Source: CAWAMR01 sp963783095
GTDB taxonomy: Bacteria > Planctomycetota > Planctomycetia > Gemmatales > Gemmataceae
Reading direction: 5' to 3'
Length of the DNA stretch: 64,000 bases
NCBI GenBank assembly: GCA_963783095.1
Contig: CAWAMR010000013.1
Span: 248,001-312,000, forward strand
Positions 21,956 through 30,058 of this stretch are shown in pieces. The position numbers and the translations under genes are program-made. The notes under the pieces were generated by a model. The model saw only the letters and a program-made list of their open reading frames with translations. It was not told where the DNA came from and made no database searches. Position 1 is the first letter of the stretch. Every line of letters begins with the position of its first letter.

Positions 21956-22369
21956 TTATGCTGATCCTGCGACTTCGTTATTGTGTCTTGCCCTTGAAAC
22001 CCGACGCGCCTGTCGGAAAACGAGAGACAAATAACGGTGGTCGTCGACGCTGGGAAATGAGTTTAACCGCCTATTTGAACCCGGTCGGCTTGGACACCAA
22101 CGCAGAATTCCACCGTCCAGTTGATAGATGCACAGCGCCAGTTGACCCGCGTACTCGGCAGGGCCTTCGTCGATGTGCATGTTCATCTGACCGGCAGAAA
22201 CTTCGAAAGTGCCCATGTAAATGTCGGCACCGACGAATTCAAACGTGAAACGGTTTCCGGCAATCAGGAGCCGGGCTTCGCGAAGCCCGGCGAGAGTTGT
22301 CCAGGCCCCCTGGAGTCGATCCAGGTCGGCGCGAACCGATGTGTTAAGTTCAAGTGTAAGGACCGACAT
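21956..22369 (-). CDS. TIGR03067-like protein (137 aa)
   Basis: Starts MSVLTLELNTSVRADLDRL, with AGGAG ten bases before the ATG at 22367-22369. It contains the family pattern DLDRLQGAWTTLAG, then LLIAGNRFTFEF (the G-x-R-F-T-F strand), YMGTFEVSAG and the end FPSVDDHRYLSLVFR. This resembles TIGR03067, an expanded small beta-rich family in planctomycetes with unknown function, here without a signal peptide. It lies 83 bases upstream of the oxidoreductase operon on the same strand and may be cotranscribed. The coding region contains a long perfect palindrome at 22270-22291. Confidence 0.7.
   Translation of the reverse strand: MSVLTLELNTSVRADLDRLQGAWTTLAGLREARLLIAGNRFTFEFVGADIYMGTFEVSAGQMNMHIDEGPAEYAGQLALCIYQLDGGILRWCPSRPGSNRRLNSFPSVDDHRYLSLVFRQARRVSRARHNNEVAGSA
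22270..22291. repeat. Perfect 22-bp palindrome inside a coding region
   Basis: GCCGGGCTTCG followed immediately by its reverse complement CGAAGCCCGGC. It encodes the residues around AGLREAR of the TIGR03067-like protein. The CGGGCTT core is shared with the hairpin at 18016-18051 (GACGGGCT/AGCCCGTC), suggesting a mobile palindromic element that has entered a coding region in frame. Confidence 0.7.
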
Positions 22370-22715
22370 GACAGAAAGCTCCTGTCGAACACATGGGAGA
22401 GGTAAGTGTTCAGCGAACGATCGCGTTTGCGCAGCAGAAACCAAGCGAGGAGTCACTCAGGGTTATGAATTGATTCGGGGCTGAGATTGCGACGGCCGCG
22501 AATCCTGACCCCTCTGAGCAAGACTCCCTCGATCCGATTTCTACTGGATACAACAGGTCGCGTCATCACGATTCATTCGAGATTATTCTGAAACAAGATG
22601 GCGCGGCGACTGAATGATTTGGATTATAAACCGATTATCGGATGGGAACAATGGAATAATTCTCAAAACCAATTTTCCCTTTTGACGGGCATCCGGGTGG
22701 AAGTGGAGGGAGTCA
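22370..22715. other. Divergent intergenic region
   Basis: This gap lies between the minus-strand TIGR03067-like gene and the plus-strand alkyltransferase-like gene, so it should hold both promoters. The last 100 bases are AT-rich (GATTTGGATTATAAACCG near 22617-22634). I see no confident -35/-10 pair, riboswitch or terminator. Confidence 0.35.
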
Positions 22716-23036
22716 ATGAAGAAAGTGCCTTTTAAGTCCGAAGTTCTGGCGGTTGTGGCTTCCGTCCCGGAGGGACGGGTCACAACCTACGGCACCATCG
22801 CCCAGCACCTGGATATCACACCTCGACAGGTTGCGTTTGTTCTCTCTCGGCTCACAGCTGAGGAATCCAAGAGCTTGCCTTGGTTCAGGGTGGTCGCCTC
22901 GAAAGGTGTTGTCAGCACGGTTAAACTCGGTGCCGTTGGCCGCCGGCAAATCGAGCAACTGCGGGACGAGGGGGTTGCAATCAGCAGGCGAAATCGAGTC
23001 CAGGACTTCGAGCAAATTGCCTGGGTGCCCGTATGA
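22716..23036 (+). CDS. MGMT family alkyltransferase-like protein (ATL)
   Basis: A 106-residue protein equal to the DNA-binding domain of O6-alkylguanine-DNA methyltransferase. VPEGRVTTYGTIA is the family helix-turn-helix start, and SLPWFRVV replaces the PCHRV active site: the acceptor Cys is Trp56. That is the hallmark of ATL proteins, which bind alkylated guanine and pass the lesion to nucleotide excision repair instead of repairing it. E. coli YbaZ has PWHR; here the third residue is Phe. The start at 22716 follows GGAGGG by five bases. An IS66 transposase scrap lies just downstream. Confidence 0.85.
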   Translation: MKKVPFKSEVLAVVASVPEGRVTTYGTIAQHLDITPRQVAFVLSRLTAEESKSLPWFRVVASKGVVSTVKLGAVGRRQIEQLRDEGVAISRRNRVQDFEQIAWVPV

Positions 23037-23069
23037 CCGACGGATCGCCGGTTCATGTCGGCCGGTCTC

Positions 23070-23177
23070 GTTCTTGTCTGTAAGTCTCAGCATCCGCTCG
23101 CTGATGTTGTTGTCGATGTCCGGTTTGCCATCTGTTGTGTAACGAAACACTGGCGCGAACCGGGAATCGCTAAGTGC
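23070..23177 (-). pseudogene. IS66-type transposase remnant
   Basis: A minus-strand frame reads FRYTTDGKPDIDNNISERM followed by LRLTDKN. The order 'DG-x-x-x-IDNN-x-x-ER-x-LR' is the C-terminal catalytic-end block of IS66 family transposases. Only about 36 codons match; no inverted repeats or other IS66 genes are visible. It marks an old insertion next to the small-gene cluster at 22.7-24 kb. Confidence 0.6.
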
Positions 23178-23243
23178 GGTCAGTTAAAATATGTACAATC
23201 GGATATGTGCCTGATATAAATCCGTTTGCTCAGGAGAATAGCC

Positions 23244-23528
23244 ATGCATGCCATCAAGGCGATCATCCGAAACGGTCGGATTGAAACTGATGAACCGATC
23301 GGGTTACCCGATGGGACCGAGTTGTTCGTTTCACTTGCCAACAGCAGCATCAATGAGGAAGAGGGATGGGATAACTCACCGGAAGCTATCACCGAGTGGT
23401 TGAGGTGGTACGACTCCCTTCAACCATTGAAACTCTCGGCAACCGAAGAAACCGAGACCGATCTTTGGTTGAAACAGTGTATGCATCAAATCCCGGGATT
23501 GGTCGTGGAGAATTGGCGCAACAAATGA
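23244..23528 (+). CDS. Antitoxin-like small protein (94 aa)
   Basis: Starts MHAIKAIIRNGRIETDEPIG, then LPDGTELFVSL. This 'IKA-x-V-x-NGRI-x-DEP-x-x-LPDGTEL' pattern is that of short swapped-hairpin/DUF104-like antitoxins common in planctomycetes. The second half is acidic and helical (SPEAITEWLRWYDSL). The ATG at 23244 follows CAGGAG by seven bases; the upstream TTG start is rejected. The expected partner, a PIN or RelE toxin, is not found downstream: the next 119 bases hold only a repeat, then an opposite-strand gene. It may be an orphan antitoxin. Confidence 0.65.
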   Translation: MHAIKAIIRNGRIETDEPIGLPDGTELFVSLANSSINEEEGWDNSPEAITEWLRWYDSLQPLKLSATEETETDLWLKQCMHQIPGLVVENWRNK

Positions 23529-23540
23529 GGAACTACCTTG

Positions 23541-23583
23541 GATGGGATCGCCGTTGGGTTATTGTAGCTGGAGTCAACTGAAC
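23541..23583. repeat. 43-bp dispersed repeat, copy 1
   Basis: Begins GATGGGATCGCCGTTGGG and continues TTATTGTAGCTGGAGTCA. It matches copy 2 at 25768-25810 with about 9 differences in 43 bases and no gaps. It lies directly after the antitoxin-like gene. Confidence 0.65.
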
Positions 23584-23647
23584 ATATGTGGTACTACAGC
23601 GGGCCTCAAAGCTGGACCACAATTCATGGAATATGATCAGCTATGCA

Positions 23648-23932
23648 TCAGCCCTGCTTGGCAGTGACCGACTTTTTTCCGTTGGCACTCTGCAACAGAA
23701 ATCTTTGGAGTTCCTCTTCCGAGATCAGTCCCTTTGTCACAAGATGGAGCCGGGCACCAGCCGCATCCGTGATCCGCACCATTTCGATTGGCTTCTTGTC
23801 TACCAGAACGATCATCGTGCCTGAAGGCGCGTGTTCGTAGCGAAGCCATTTCGGCTCGACGTGGGCACGCGTAAATCCCAACTCGATGAGCAGCTGGTCC
23901 AGTTGCTTGTAAGTCATTCGGTCAAGATCCAT
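23648..23932 (-). CDS. HicA-like or hypothetical small protein (94 aa)
   Basis: ATG at 23930-23932. MDLDRMTYKQLDQLLIELGF is a helix followed by RAHVEPKWLRYEHAPSGTM and IVLVDKKPIEMVRITDAAGAR. A short helix, then a basic 'W-x-x-YEH' hairpin in which His replaces the usual GSH context, resembles HicA-like double-stranded-RNA-binding folds, but the canonical GSHxxF motif is absent. The C-terminus is a Lys-rich helix (GKKSVTAKQG). It could be a toxin-like protein or an unrelated planctomycete family. No HicB partner is adjacent. Confidence 0.5.
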   Translation of the reverse strand: MDLDRMTYKQLDQLLIELGFTRAHVEPKWLRYEHAPSGTMIVLVDKKPIEMVRITDAAGARLHLVTKGLISEEELQRFLLQSANGKKSVTAKQG

Positions 23933-23971
23933 AGCGGGCTCGTTTCGTCATTAGGCGATGGCCTTTTAGCA

Positions 23972-25746
23972 TCAAGCAAACCTAAATGGGTTCAACATCA
24001 GAAGAACCCAGCCGAGCAAAATCACGGAAAACAGAAATGCAGCAAGCCATCGTTGTGCATAACAGAGTCGAATCGTGCCAAACATGGCAATAGCAATTGC
24101 GATCACGAATATGACCTTGAGCACAATCGTCCATGAATAGCTAACGCGCCCATATTCCAGCAGGCCATACGCAGGTGAGAAAGACAACACAAGAAACCAG
24201 GCGACCAAGCCTGCCGACGGCGGCGTTTTTTCATTGCGAGTTTCAGGCACAGCTCGTTTTGGGCTCTTTCGCCGCACGATCCGTTTCACGAGGAGAACCA
24301 AAGCTCCGCCGATTGGCAGAGAGGCGCAAACGACTAGCCAAGTGAGATAACGTCCTAAGTGAAAGGGGTCATCGGGGTTGGGGTCGATAATGATGCGCCC
24401 AGGGTACTCCGTTTCGGCACGAAGCTTCGCCCAATTTGTCGAAGCTGGTTGAAAATCCGAAGGCAATAGTATGCTGCCACTTGGGGTACTCATTTTCTCA
24501 ACGCTTTTTCGGTATTCAGCCGCTTGCTGGGTAAGATAAGGCGGCATCCCGTAGGGCGATGAGTAGCTCATCGTTTGGCGAGTCACAGGAAACGTGTAAA
24601 GCCATTGGGGGCGACCCGATTCAATGTCCAGACACTCCACTTGACCTTCGGTACTGCCCAGCACCAGTTTGCCATCGGCCTCGGCTACGTGGGATACCGA
24701 GCCGTATTCTCCAAGATATGGCGCATAGGCCGTCCACGATCCTTTGGACTTGATCATTTGAAGCAGTTGGCCAACGGAATTGCCTGCGTCCTTGTTTGGA
24801 ATGTTTGCAAAAATGCCGGACGGAAGTAATTGCATGTCGCGAAATTCATCGCCTTGTTTCCAGAGATTCGCAAGCGTATTGCGCTGATGCAAGTTTACTT
24901 TTTGCACCCGCCCATTGTGAAAATACTTGTCGCCCCAGATGAATACGGCATTCTCCGATTTATCCTCAACAATCGCAGGCGACTTGGAATCCGCCTCGAC
25001 CACGACTTTGCCCTTCAGATCGAGCGTCCGCATGTGGACAGGTCTACTGGAAAGTCGGCCCCGTTCGGAATCGTGTACCACCAGGTAAATGAGTTGACCA
25101 AAATAAACCTGATTCCAATGGACCTCCGGCGAAGCCTCATGGCGCAGAATTCGGCCGCCGCTCTTAAGGTCGAGGAGGAGCAGGGGTGAGCGCCTGTCCG
25201 AGGAATCGGCCGTGGCGACGAGCACCATTCCATTCGCCGCCCAAAACCGACAGCCATCTTCCATTTCAATCTTCCAGGAAACCTCGCCCGATTGAACATT
25301 TCGACAAATAACGCTGTGATTTCCGTCGCGTAAGACAACTTGCTCGCCGTCCAATACCGCGTCATAACAATGATCAGCCTGCCAAACGGGCTCAAAGGTG
25401 CTTCCGTTGAGAAGAGCGATTCTTCCATAGGACATCATCAGCACGCCATGAACAGAACGTAGGAGTTTGCCGGAGTATTCGAATTCGCCTTCTGGTTTCT
25501 TACGCAGCAGCACGTCGCCAGTTTCCAGGTTCAGCACCGTCAGACTGCCCGCACCCTGTGCGAAGATGACGCGTTTACCGTCAACCAGAATATTGCTGCC
25601 AGCGCAACGCGCACGGAGGTGTACGCCCAAGATGAACCAGCACTCGCCAGCCAAAGCAAAGCAACGATCGCAATGCTCAATGCCGGCCTGACTAGCAGAT
25701 TCCATGATGGTCGGTGAGCAGCGACGCGCCCAATCGTAGTTTCCAT
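23972..25746 (-). CDS. Membrane-anchored PQQ-like beta-propeller protein, one frameshift
   Basis: About 590 residues. METTIGRVAAHRPSW leads into a signal/anchor helix (LSIAIVALLWLASAG). Propeller blades follow: SLTVLNLETGDVLLRKKP, GRIALLNGSTFEPVWQAD, SVICRNVQSGEVSWKIE, LLLLDLKSGGRILRHEA, and GQVECLDIESGRPQWLY, the usual 'xLDxxTGxxxW' PQQ-like blade pattern. At the C-terminus are three or four membrane helices (WLVVCASLPIGGALVLLV, GLVAWFLVLSFSPAYGLL, VIFVIAIAIAMFGTI, LAAFLFSVILLGWVLLM). The frame shifts near 25610; the start ATG at 25744-25746 has GGAG eight bases upstream. Blades may be extracytoplasmic; the function is unknown. Confidence 0.7.
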
Positions 25747-25767
25747 TGCGGACACTCCAGGTAGTTG

Positions 25768-25810
25768 CATGGGATCGCCGGTGCGTTATTGTAGCAGGAG
25801 CCATTGGAAC
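25768..25810. repeat. 43-bp dispersed repeat, copy 2
   Basis: Begins CATGGGATCGCCGGTGCG and continues TTATTGTAGCAGGAGCCA; it matches copy 1 at 23541-23583. It lies in the divergent gap between the beta-propeller gene and the DUF5678-like gene, 22 bases from the propeller start codon. Confidence 0.65.
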
Positions 25811-25985
25811 AAGTGCGCGGACCGATTCCTCCAGGGGAAAGCTGGCGGTGCCGCTGGACCTTGGGAAAAGGTTCCAGACTCTGTCCAAATGCTATAGTGA
25901 GCGCAGCGGACACAGCCATTTACTTTCCGGCCCGGCCCGAGCACGGGAGGCGGCACACGGTCGTCGAACCGCTGAGGTACAAAAA

Positions 25986-26252
25986 ATGAACGACAAGGAA
26001 CGCAACTTGCGTATCGCCGAATCGATTTGTGCCGAATTTGCGTGGAACGGTCAGAGGTTTCGTGAACGCGATTTCGTGGCCTTGCTTGATGGCAACATCG
26101 TTGCCGTGGCTGACAACCCCGACGATGCTATTGCGACATTGCGGACGCTCGAAATCGATCCCAAGCGCAGAATGGTCGTTGTGGTCACTCATCCGACCGT
26201 CGAGGTGATTCGAAAGGGTAACCATACCCACCGTTTATTATCCCAGCCTTGA
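25986..26252 (+). CDS. DUF5678-like small protein (88 aa), probably frameshifted at its end
   Basis: ATG at 25986. The N-terminal half is helical (ERNLRIAESICAEFAWNG); then FVALLDGNIVAVADNPDDAIATLR has the 'V-A-x-x-x-G-x-VVA-x-(A/G)-x-x-x-x-E/DA' pattern of DUF5678 domains. The paralogue at 27507-27935 has the same pattern (YVGLANGKVVAVADTLTEAL). The frame ends at 26252, but shifted frames continue collinearly (see 26222-26448). No strong ribosome site is visible. Function unknown. Confidence 0.6.
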   Translation: MNDKERNLRIAESICAEFAWNGQRFRERDFVALLDGNIVAVADNPDDAIATLRTLEIDPKRRMVVVVTHPTVEVIRKGNHTHRLLSQP

Positions 26253-26448
26253 CGATGCAGATCTAATCCAGGCCGAATTGCCATCATTACTGATCTTACT
26301 CAGCTCGCGTTACCTCCCGACATTCAGGGAATGACCGGCTTAACCTTTCTGCGACAATTCGCTCGCTGGGGCGCGGAGCGGACGGCCGACGGATGGCGGT
26401 TTTCACTTTCCACTAACCCGAGAAGAAAAGGGCGGAGCAAGCGATAAT
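26222..26448 (+). pseudogene. Probable continuation of the DUF5678-like gene in shifted frames
   Basis: One base off the previous frame, translation reads TIPTVYYPSLDDADLIQAEL; then in a third frame LPPDIQGMTGLTFLRQFARW, GAERTADGWRFSLS, stopping at 26446-26448. The 'G-x-x-FLRQFARWGAE' tail has a counterpart in the paralogue at 27507-27935 (DGIACFRFLDRFAYGNF). I infer one gene of about 153 codons broken by two indels; a separate decayed gene is the alternative. Confidence 0.4.
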
Positions 26449-26489
26449 CAGGCTGGCGAAACGGGTTTGCCTTCTAGCGAGGATTCTTT

Positions 26490-27441
26490 TCAAGGCGCAG
26501 GGTATTTCGGCGTCCGTCCGTTCAGGACTTCCATCACGTCGCGGACCACCCAACTCATGTTCTCGACCGCCGTGTACGTGCGGGCGGCCATGTGGGGTGT
26601 GAGCAGGACGTTGTCGAAGCCAAGCAGGGGATAGTCGGCTTTGGGCGGTTCCGGATCGAATACGTCGATGGCGGCACCGGCAATCTTTTTCTCCCGGATG
26701 GCGACTGCGAGCGCAGCGTCGTCGAGAACTTCGCCCCGGCTGGCATTGATCAGGATCGCCGTCGGCTTCATTAGCGACAGCAATCGCGTGCCGACCAGAT
26801 GCTCGTTGCCGGGCTTCATGTCGACATGCAGCGTGACGATGTCGGCTTCGCGGAAGAGTGTCGGCTTATCGACCGCCGTCGCGGGGAACATCAATTGCGA
26901 TTGCACTTCAAGCAGGTCGTTGTAGATCACCCGCATGTCGAATCCATTCGCGGCGATTTTCCCAACGCGCTGACCGACTCGGCCCATGCCCAGGATGCCC
27001 ATCGTCAGTTCGTTTAGCTGCACACCGCGAAGCGTGTTGCGCAGGTGCTTGAACTCCTTCGGCTCATACGGCGCGATCCTTGAAAAACGCCCAGGGCCGG
27101 AGCAATTGCAGCGCGTAGCCAAAGACAAAGTCGCCGACAGCAAGGGAGTTTGCATCGGGTGTGTAAACGACTTCAACGCCGCGAGCCCGGCAGGCGGGCA
27201 CATCGATGTTTTCGATGCCGACGCCGCCTCTGCCGACGACTTTGAGTTTCGGACATCGGGCCAACAAGGCAGTGTTCACTTTGGTGTAAGTGCGTACCAC
27301 CAACCCGACCATTTCCGGCAGCGCGGCGTTAAACTCGGGCGAATCCGGAGCGGCTTCGATGACTCGGGCACGCTCTTTCAGCCAGGCAAGCGGCTTCGGA
27401 TCGGAGTCTTCGGTAACCAGGACAAGGGGGAGTTCAGTCAT
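26490..27441 (-). CDS. D-isomer 2-hydroxyacid dehydrogenase, one frameshift
   Basis: About 317 residues, an NAD(P)-dependent enzyme of the D-3-phosphoglycerate/D-lactate dehydrogenase family. Seen: VVGRGGVGIENIDVPACRAR (catalytic Arg region), Rossmann motif GILGMGRVGQRVGKI, LINASRGEVLDDAAL, AAIDVFDPEPP (catalytic Glu region) and LLTPHMAA with the catalytic His. The length is that of short enzymes without an ACT domain, so the substrate is not clear; SerA, glyoxylate or hydroxypyruvate reductase are options. The frame breaks near 27080, between LLRPWAFFKDRAV and the continuing EPKEFKHLRNT. No pathway neighbours help. Confidence 0.85.
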
Positions 27442-27506
27442 GTCGGCAGTTATAGCGAAAAGGGGAGATCGTGAATATCAAAGGAAGCTTACTGGCGGAG
27501 ACGACC

Positions 27507-27935
27507 CTATGCTTCAAGTCCGATTTCTCCCCGAACCGCAAAGTTGCCATAAGCAAAGCGGTCCAGGAATCGAAAGCAAGCTATGCCGTCAAGTCCGGCA
27601 GGAGTCTTCGGAACGCAGGCTGCCTCGACGCGTTCGTCGAAACCAAGTTGGGGGATTTCAACGCGAATGCCGTAGATCGGATACATCTCCCAAATGTCCT
27701 CGACCGTGCTGTAGTCTTGGCTTGCTCGAATGCAATATCTTCGATCCCGGTCGGGTTCGATTTGCTCGAGCAAACACAAGGCTTCGGTCAACGTGTCGGC
27801 AACAGCAACCACTTTTCCGTTGGCCAAGCCGACGTACTTGCCTGCGTAAGCAGACGCCGGATTGGCTCGCGCTTCTTGGTTGATTGGGTCCGCCAGTGCG
27901 CGGTTCTGTTCCAGGATATCAGCTGATGCAGCCAT
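27507..27935 (-). CDS. DUF5678-like protein (142 aa)
   Basis: ATG at 27933-27935. Helical start (SADILEQNRALADPINQEA), then YAGKYVGLANGKVVAVADTL, the DUF5678-type core, then DYSTVEDIWEMYPIYGIRVE and a tail with LDGIACFRFLDRFAYGNF. It is intact and similar in layout to the gene at 25986. The two may be a diverged inverted pair flanking the dehydrogenase gene. Function unknown. Confidence 0.6.
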   Translation of the reverse strand: MAASADILEQNRALADPINQEARANPASAYAGKYVGLANGKVVAVADTLTEALCLLEQIEPDRDRRYCIRASQDYSTVEDIWEMYPIYGIRVEIPQLGFDERVEAACVPKTPAGLDGIACFRFLDRFAYGNFAVRGEIGLEA

Positions 27936-28068
27936 GAAACACCTCCCTCACCCGGATCATAACACAACTGCTGACACGAATGGAAGATTCACTGGCGAAC
28001 GGAAATGGTCGCAGAGTGACATGGGTAGTTCTCTTCGTCCACGGGAGAGCGAAAGCGTCCGGGTACTT

Positions 28069-29161
28069 CTACTTCTTCGGAGCATACCCCTTCCACACCC
28101 ATTCGATGGCGTGCGGGAGAAACTGCGCCTGGGCGTTGCCGACGCCGTGGCCGGATCCGCGACAGAACAGGTATTGATACTCATAGCCCTTGGCCTTGAG
28201 CACCTTGGCCATGCGGTGATTGGCTTCCACCCAGTCGTGCATGTTGTCGCGCATGACGTTGGGGTTGAGCAGGTCCTGGTCGCCGACGGAGATGAACAGG
28301 CGGATCGGTTTCTTGGGGCTATTGGGAATGAGCGTTTCGTGAAAGCCCCAGGCGCCGTCGGGCATCTTGGGATCGAACGGCCACTGCTGGTTCACGAACG
28401 TGCCCGACGTGGTCAGGACGCGATGGTAAAGATCGGTGCGAAACCAGGCCATGATGAGCGCGGCCGAGCCGCCGGAACTGTTGCCCATCGCCGCGCGGCC
28501 GTCGGGATCCTTGGTCAGCTTCACCTTGCAGTTTTTCTCCACGCGCGGCAGCACTTCGGTTTCGATGTATTCGGCGAAGACGCCGGACATCGTGTCGTAT
28601 TCTTTGCCGCGCTCGTGTCCCTGGGCATCGCCGCCGCCGTTGGCGATCATAATGAGAATGATGCGGAGGAATACGCTTCTGGGCGATCAGGTTGTCGAGG
28701 ATGGTCTGGCAGCTCCATGTTGGGTCCCGGCCGGGGCCGTCGTGGACGACCATGAACGGCGCTTCACTGCCCGCTTTGTATTGCGCGGGAATGTAGACCG
28801 CGATCTTCCGCTTGTAGTCGATGTTGTGAGTCTCGACGATCAACGTCTTCGGGTTGTTCGGATCGACCTTGCCGAACTCCTTGCGGGCAATGCCGGGATT
28901 GAGGAGCTTGGTTTCCTTCGAATCGATCACGAACTGCTGCACCTTCCCCTGCGGAACCCCTTCAACCGTTTTGCGTTCCGGGGCGGGCACGTACTCCGGC
29001 CCGATCACGAAATTGCCATCCACATCGAGCGGGGGGTTCTCACCGGTTTTCAGCACCTTGAAAGGCGGAGCACCCGGGTCATCGAACTTGCGCACCGGCG
29101 CTGCCGACAAACTGGAGCATGCGAGAACTGCGATCAAAAGGACTTTCGACGGCTTGAACAT
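28069..29161 (-). CDS. Exported esterase of the enterochelin-esterase-like alpha/beta-hydrolase family, one frameshift
   Basis: About 363 residues. A signal peptide (MFKPSKVLLIAVLACSSLSA), then IAVYIPAQYKAGSEAPFMVV, typical of putative esterase (Fes/tributyrin-type) folds. The nucleophile elbow is GNSSGGSAAL, and the catalytic His lies in GSGHGVGNAQAQ; DQDLLNPN holds a likely acid. GAGAGG stands eight bases before the ATG at 29159-29161. The frame breaks near 28660, where VFLRIILIMIANGGGDAQ-type sequence should be continuous. The substrate cannot be told; carbohydrate esters are common for planctomycete relatives. Confidence 0.75.
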
Positions 29162-29439
29162 GAAAACCTCTCGTCATTTCTTTGAATTGGCGACTACTGT
29201 TGAGGATATTCGGGCGAGCGCTATGGTGCTATCTTATTTACCCGATTCCGCATCGATCTGTGCTCATTTACACTCCAAACCGCCCGACATGCCGAAACAA
29301 CAATTTTCCGACCCGCAGAGGCGAAGAGTATGTCCGAGCAACCCAAATTCGCACGGAGCTTGTTGACAGCCCGGAGACAGAGTGGTCTATTAACTCCCAT
29401 GTCACCGCACCGTCCATTGTGACAACAAAGGAGGCATTA

Positions 29440-29940
29440 ATGTCGGGGAAGAAAGCTTCGGGCAAACCCACCCGCGCGAAGGGAACGCAAAAATCGGCCA
29501 AGAGCACCGCAGCGACCGGCAAGAAGCCGCAAGGATTCACGGACGAGGAACGAGCTGCGATGAAGGAGCGCGCCCAGGAGCTCAAAGCTGCCCAGCGCAC
29601 GAACAAGGCGGATGGGGAAACTTCTGTGCTCGCGCAAATCGCCGCGATGCCGGAAGCAGATCGCGTTTTGGGCGAACGGCTCCACGCGATCATCAAAGCG
29701 GTCGCGCCGGCCCTCGCGCCGAGACTCTGGTACGGGATGCCCGCGTATGCCAAGGACGGCAAGGTCATCTGCTTCTTCCAAAGCGCGGGGAAGTTCAAGA
29801 CAAGGTACTCGACGCTCGGCTTCATGCACGACGCGAACCTCGACGACGGTGCCATGTGGCCGACAGCCTTCGCGCTGAAGGAATTGACCGCCGCCGAAGA
29901 GGCAAGGATCAGCGCGCTCGTTAAGAAAGCGGTGAGATGA
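29440..29940 (+). CDS. DUF1801 domain protein (166 aa)
   Basis: A Lys/Ala-rich N-terminal tail (KKASGKPTRAKGTQKSAKST), then an acidic helix (GFTDEERAAMKERAQELK), then the DUF1801 fold: APRLWYGMPAYAKDGKVICF, GKFKTRYSTLGF, and the C-terminal helix ALKELTAAEEARISALVKKA. DUF1801/YdhG-type proteins are small cytosolic proteins, some called iron chaperones, but the role is uncertain. The ATG at 29440 follows AGGAGG closely. The 3' end of this gene is echoed near 32802-32830. Confidence 0.8.
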   Translation: MSGKKASGKPTRAKGTQKSAKSTAATGKKPQGFTDEERAAMKERAQELKAAQRTNKADGETSVLAQIAAMPEADRVLGERLHAIIKAVAPALAPRLWYGMPAYAKDGKVICFFQSAGKFKTRYSTLGFMHDANLDDGAMWPTAFALKELTAAEEARISALVKKAVR

Positions 29941-30058
29941 GGTCACGCCTCGGAATCCGTAGACAACGCAGACAAGCCGGTCCGGACGAATCCGCACCAA
30001 CTGAATATACTGCGCACGAACCTTGGAGTTGACCGCGCAACATTGACGGGAGCTGTTT

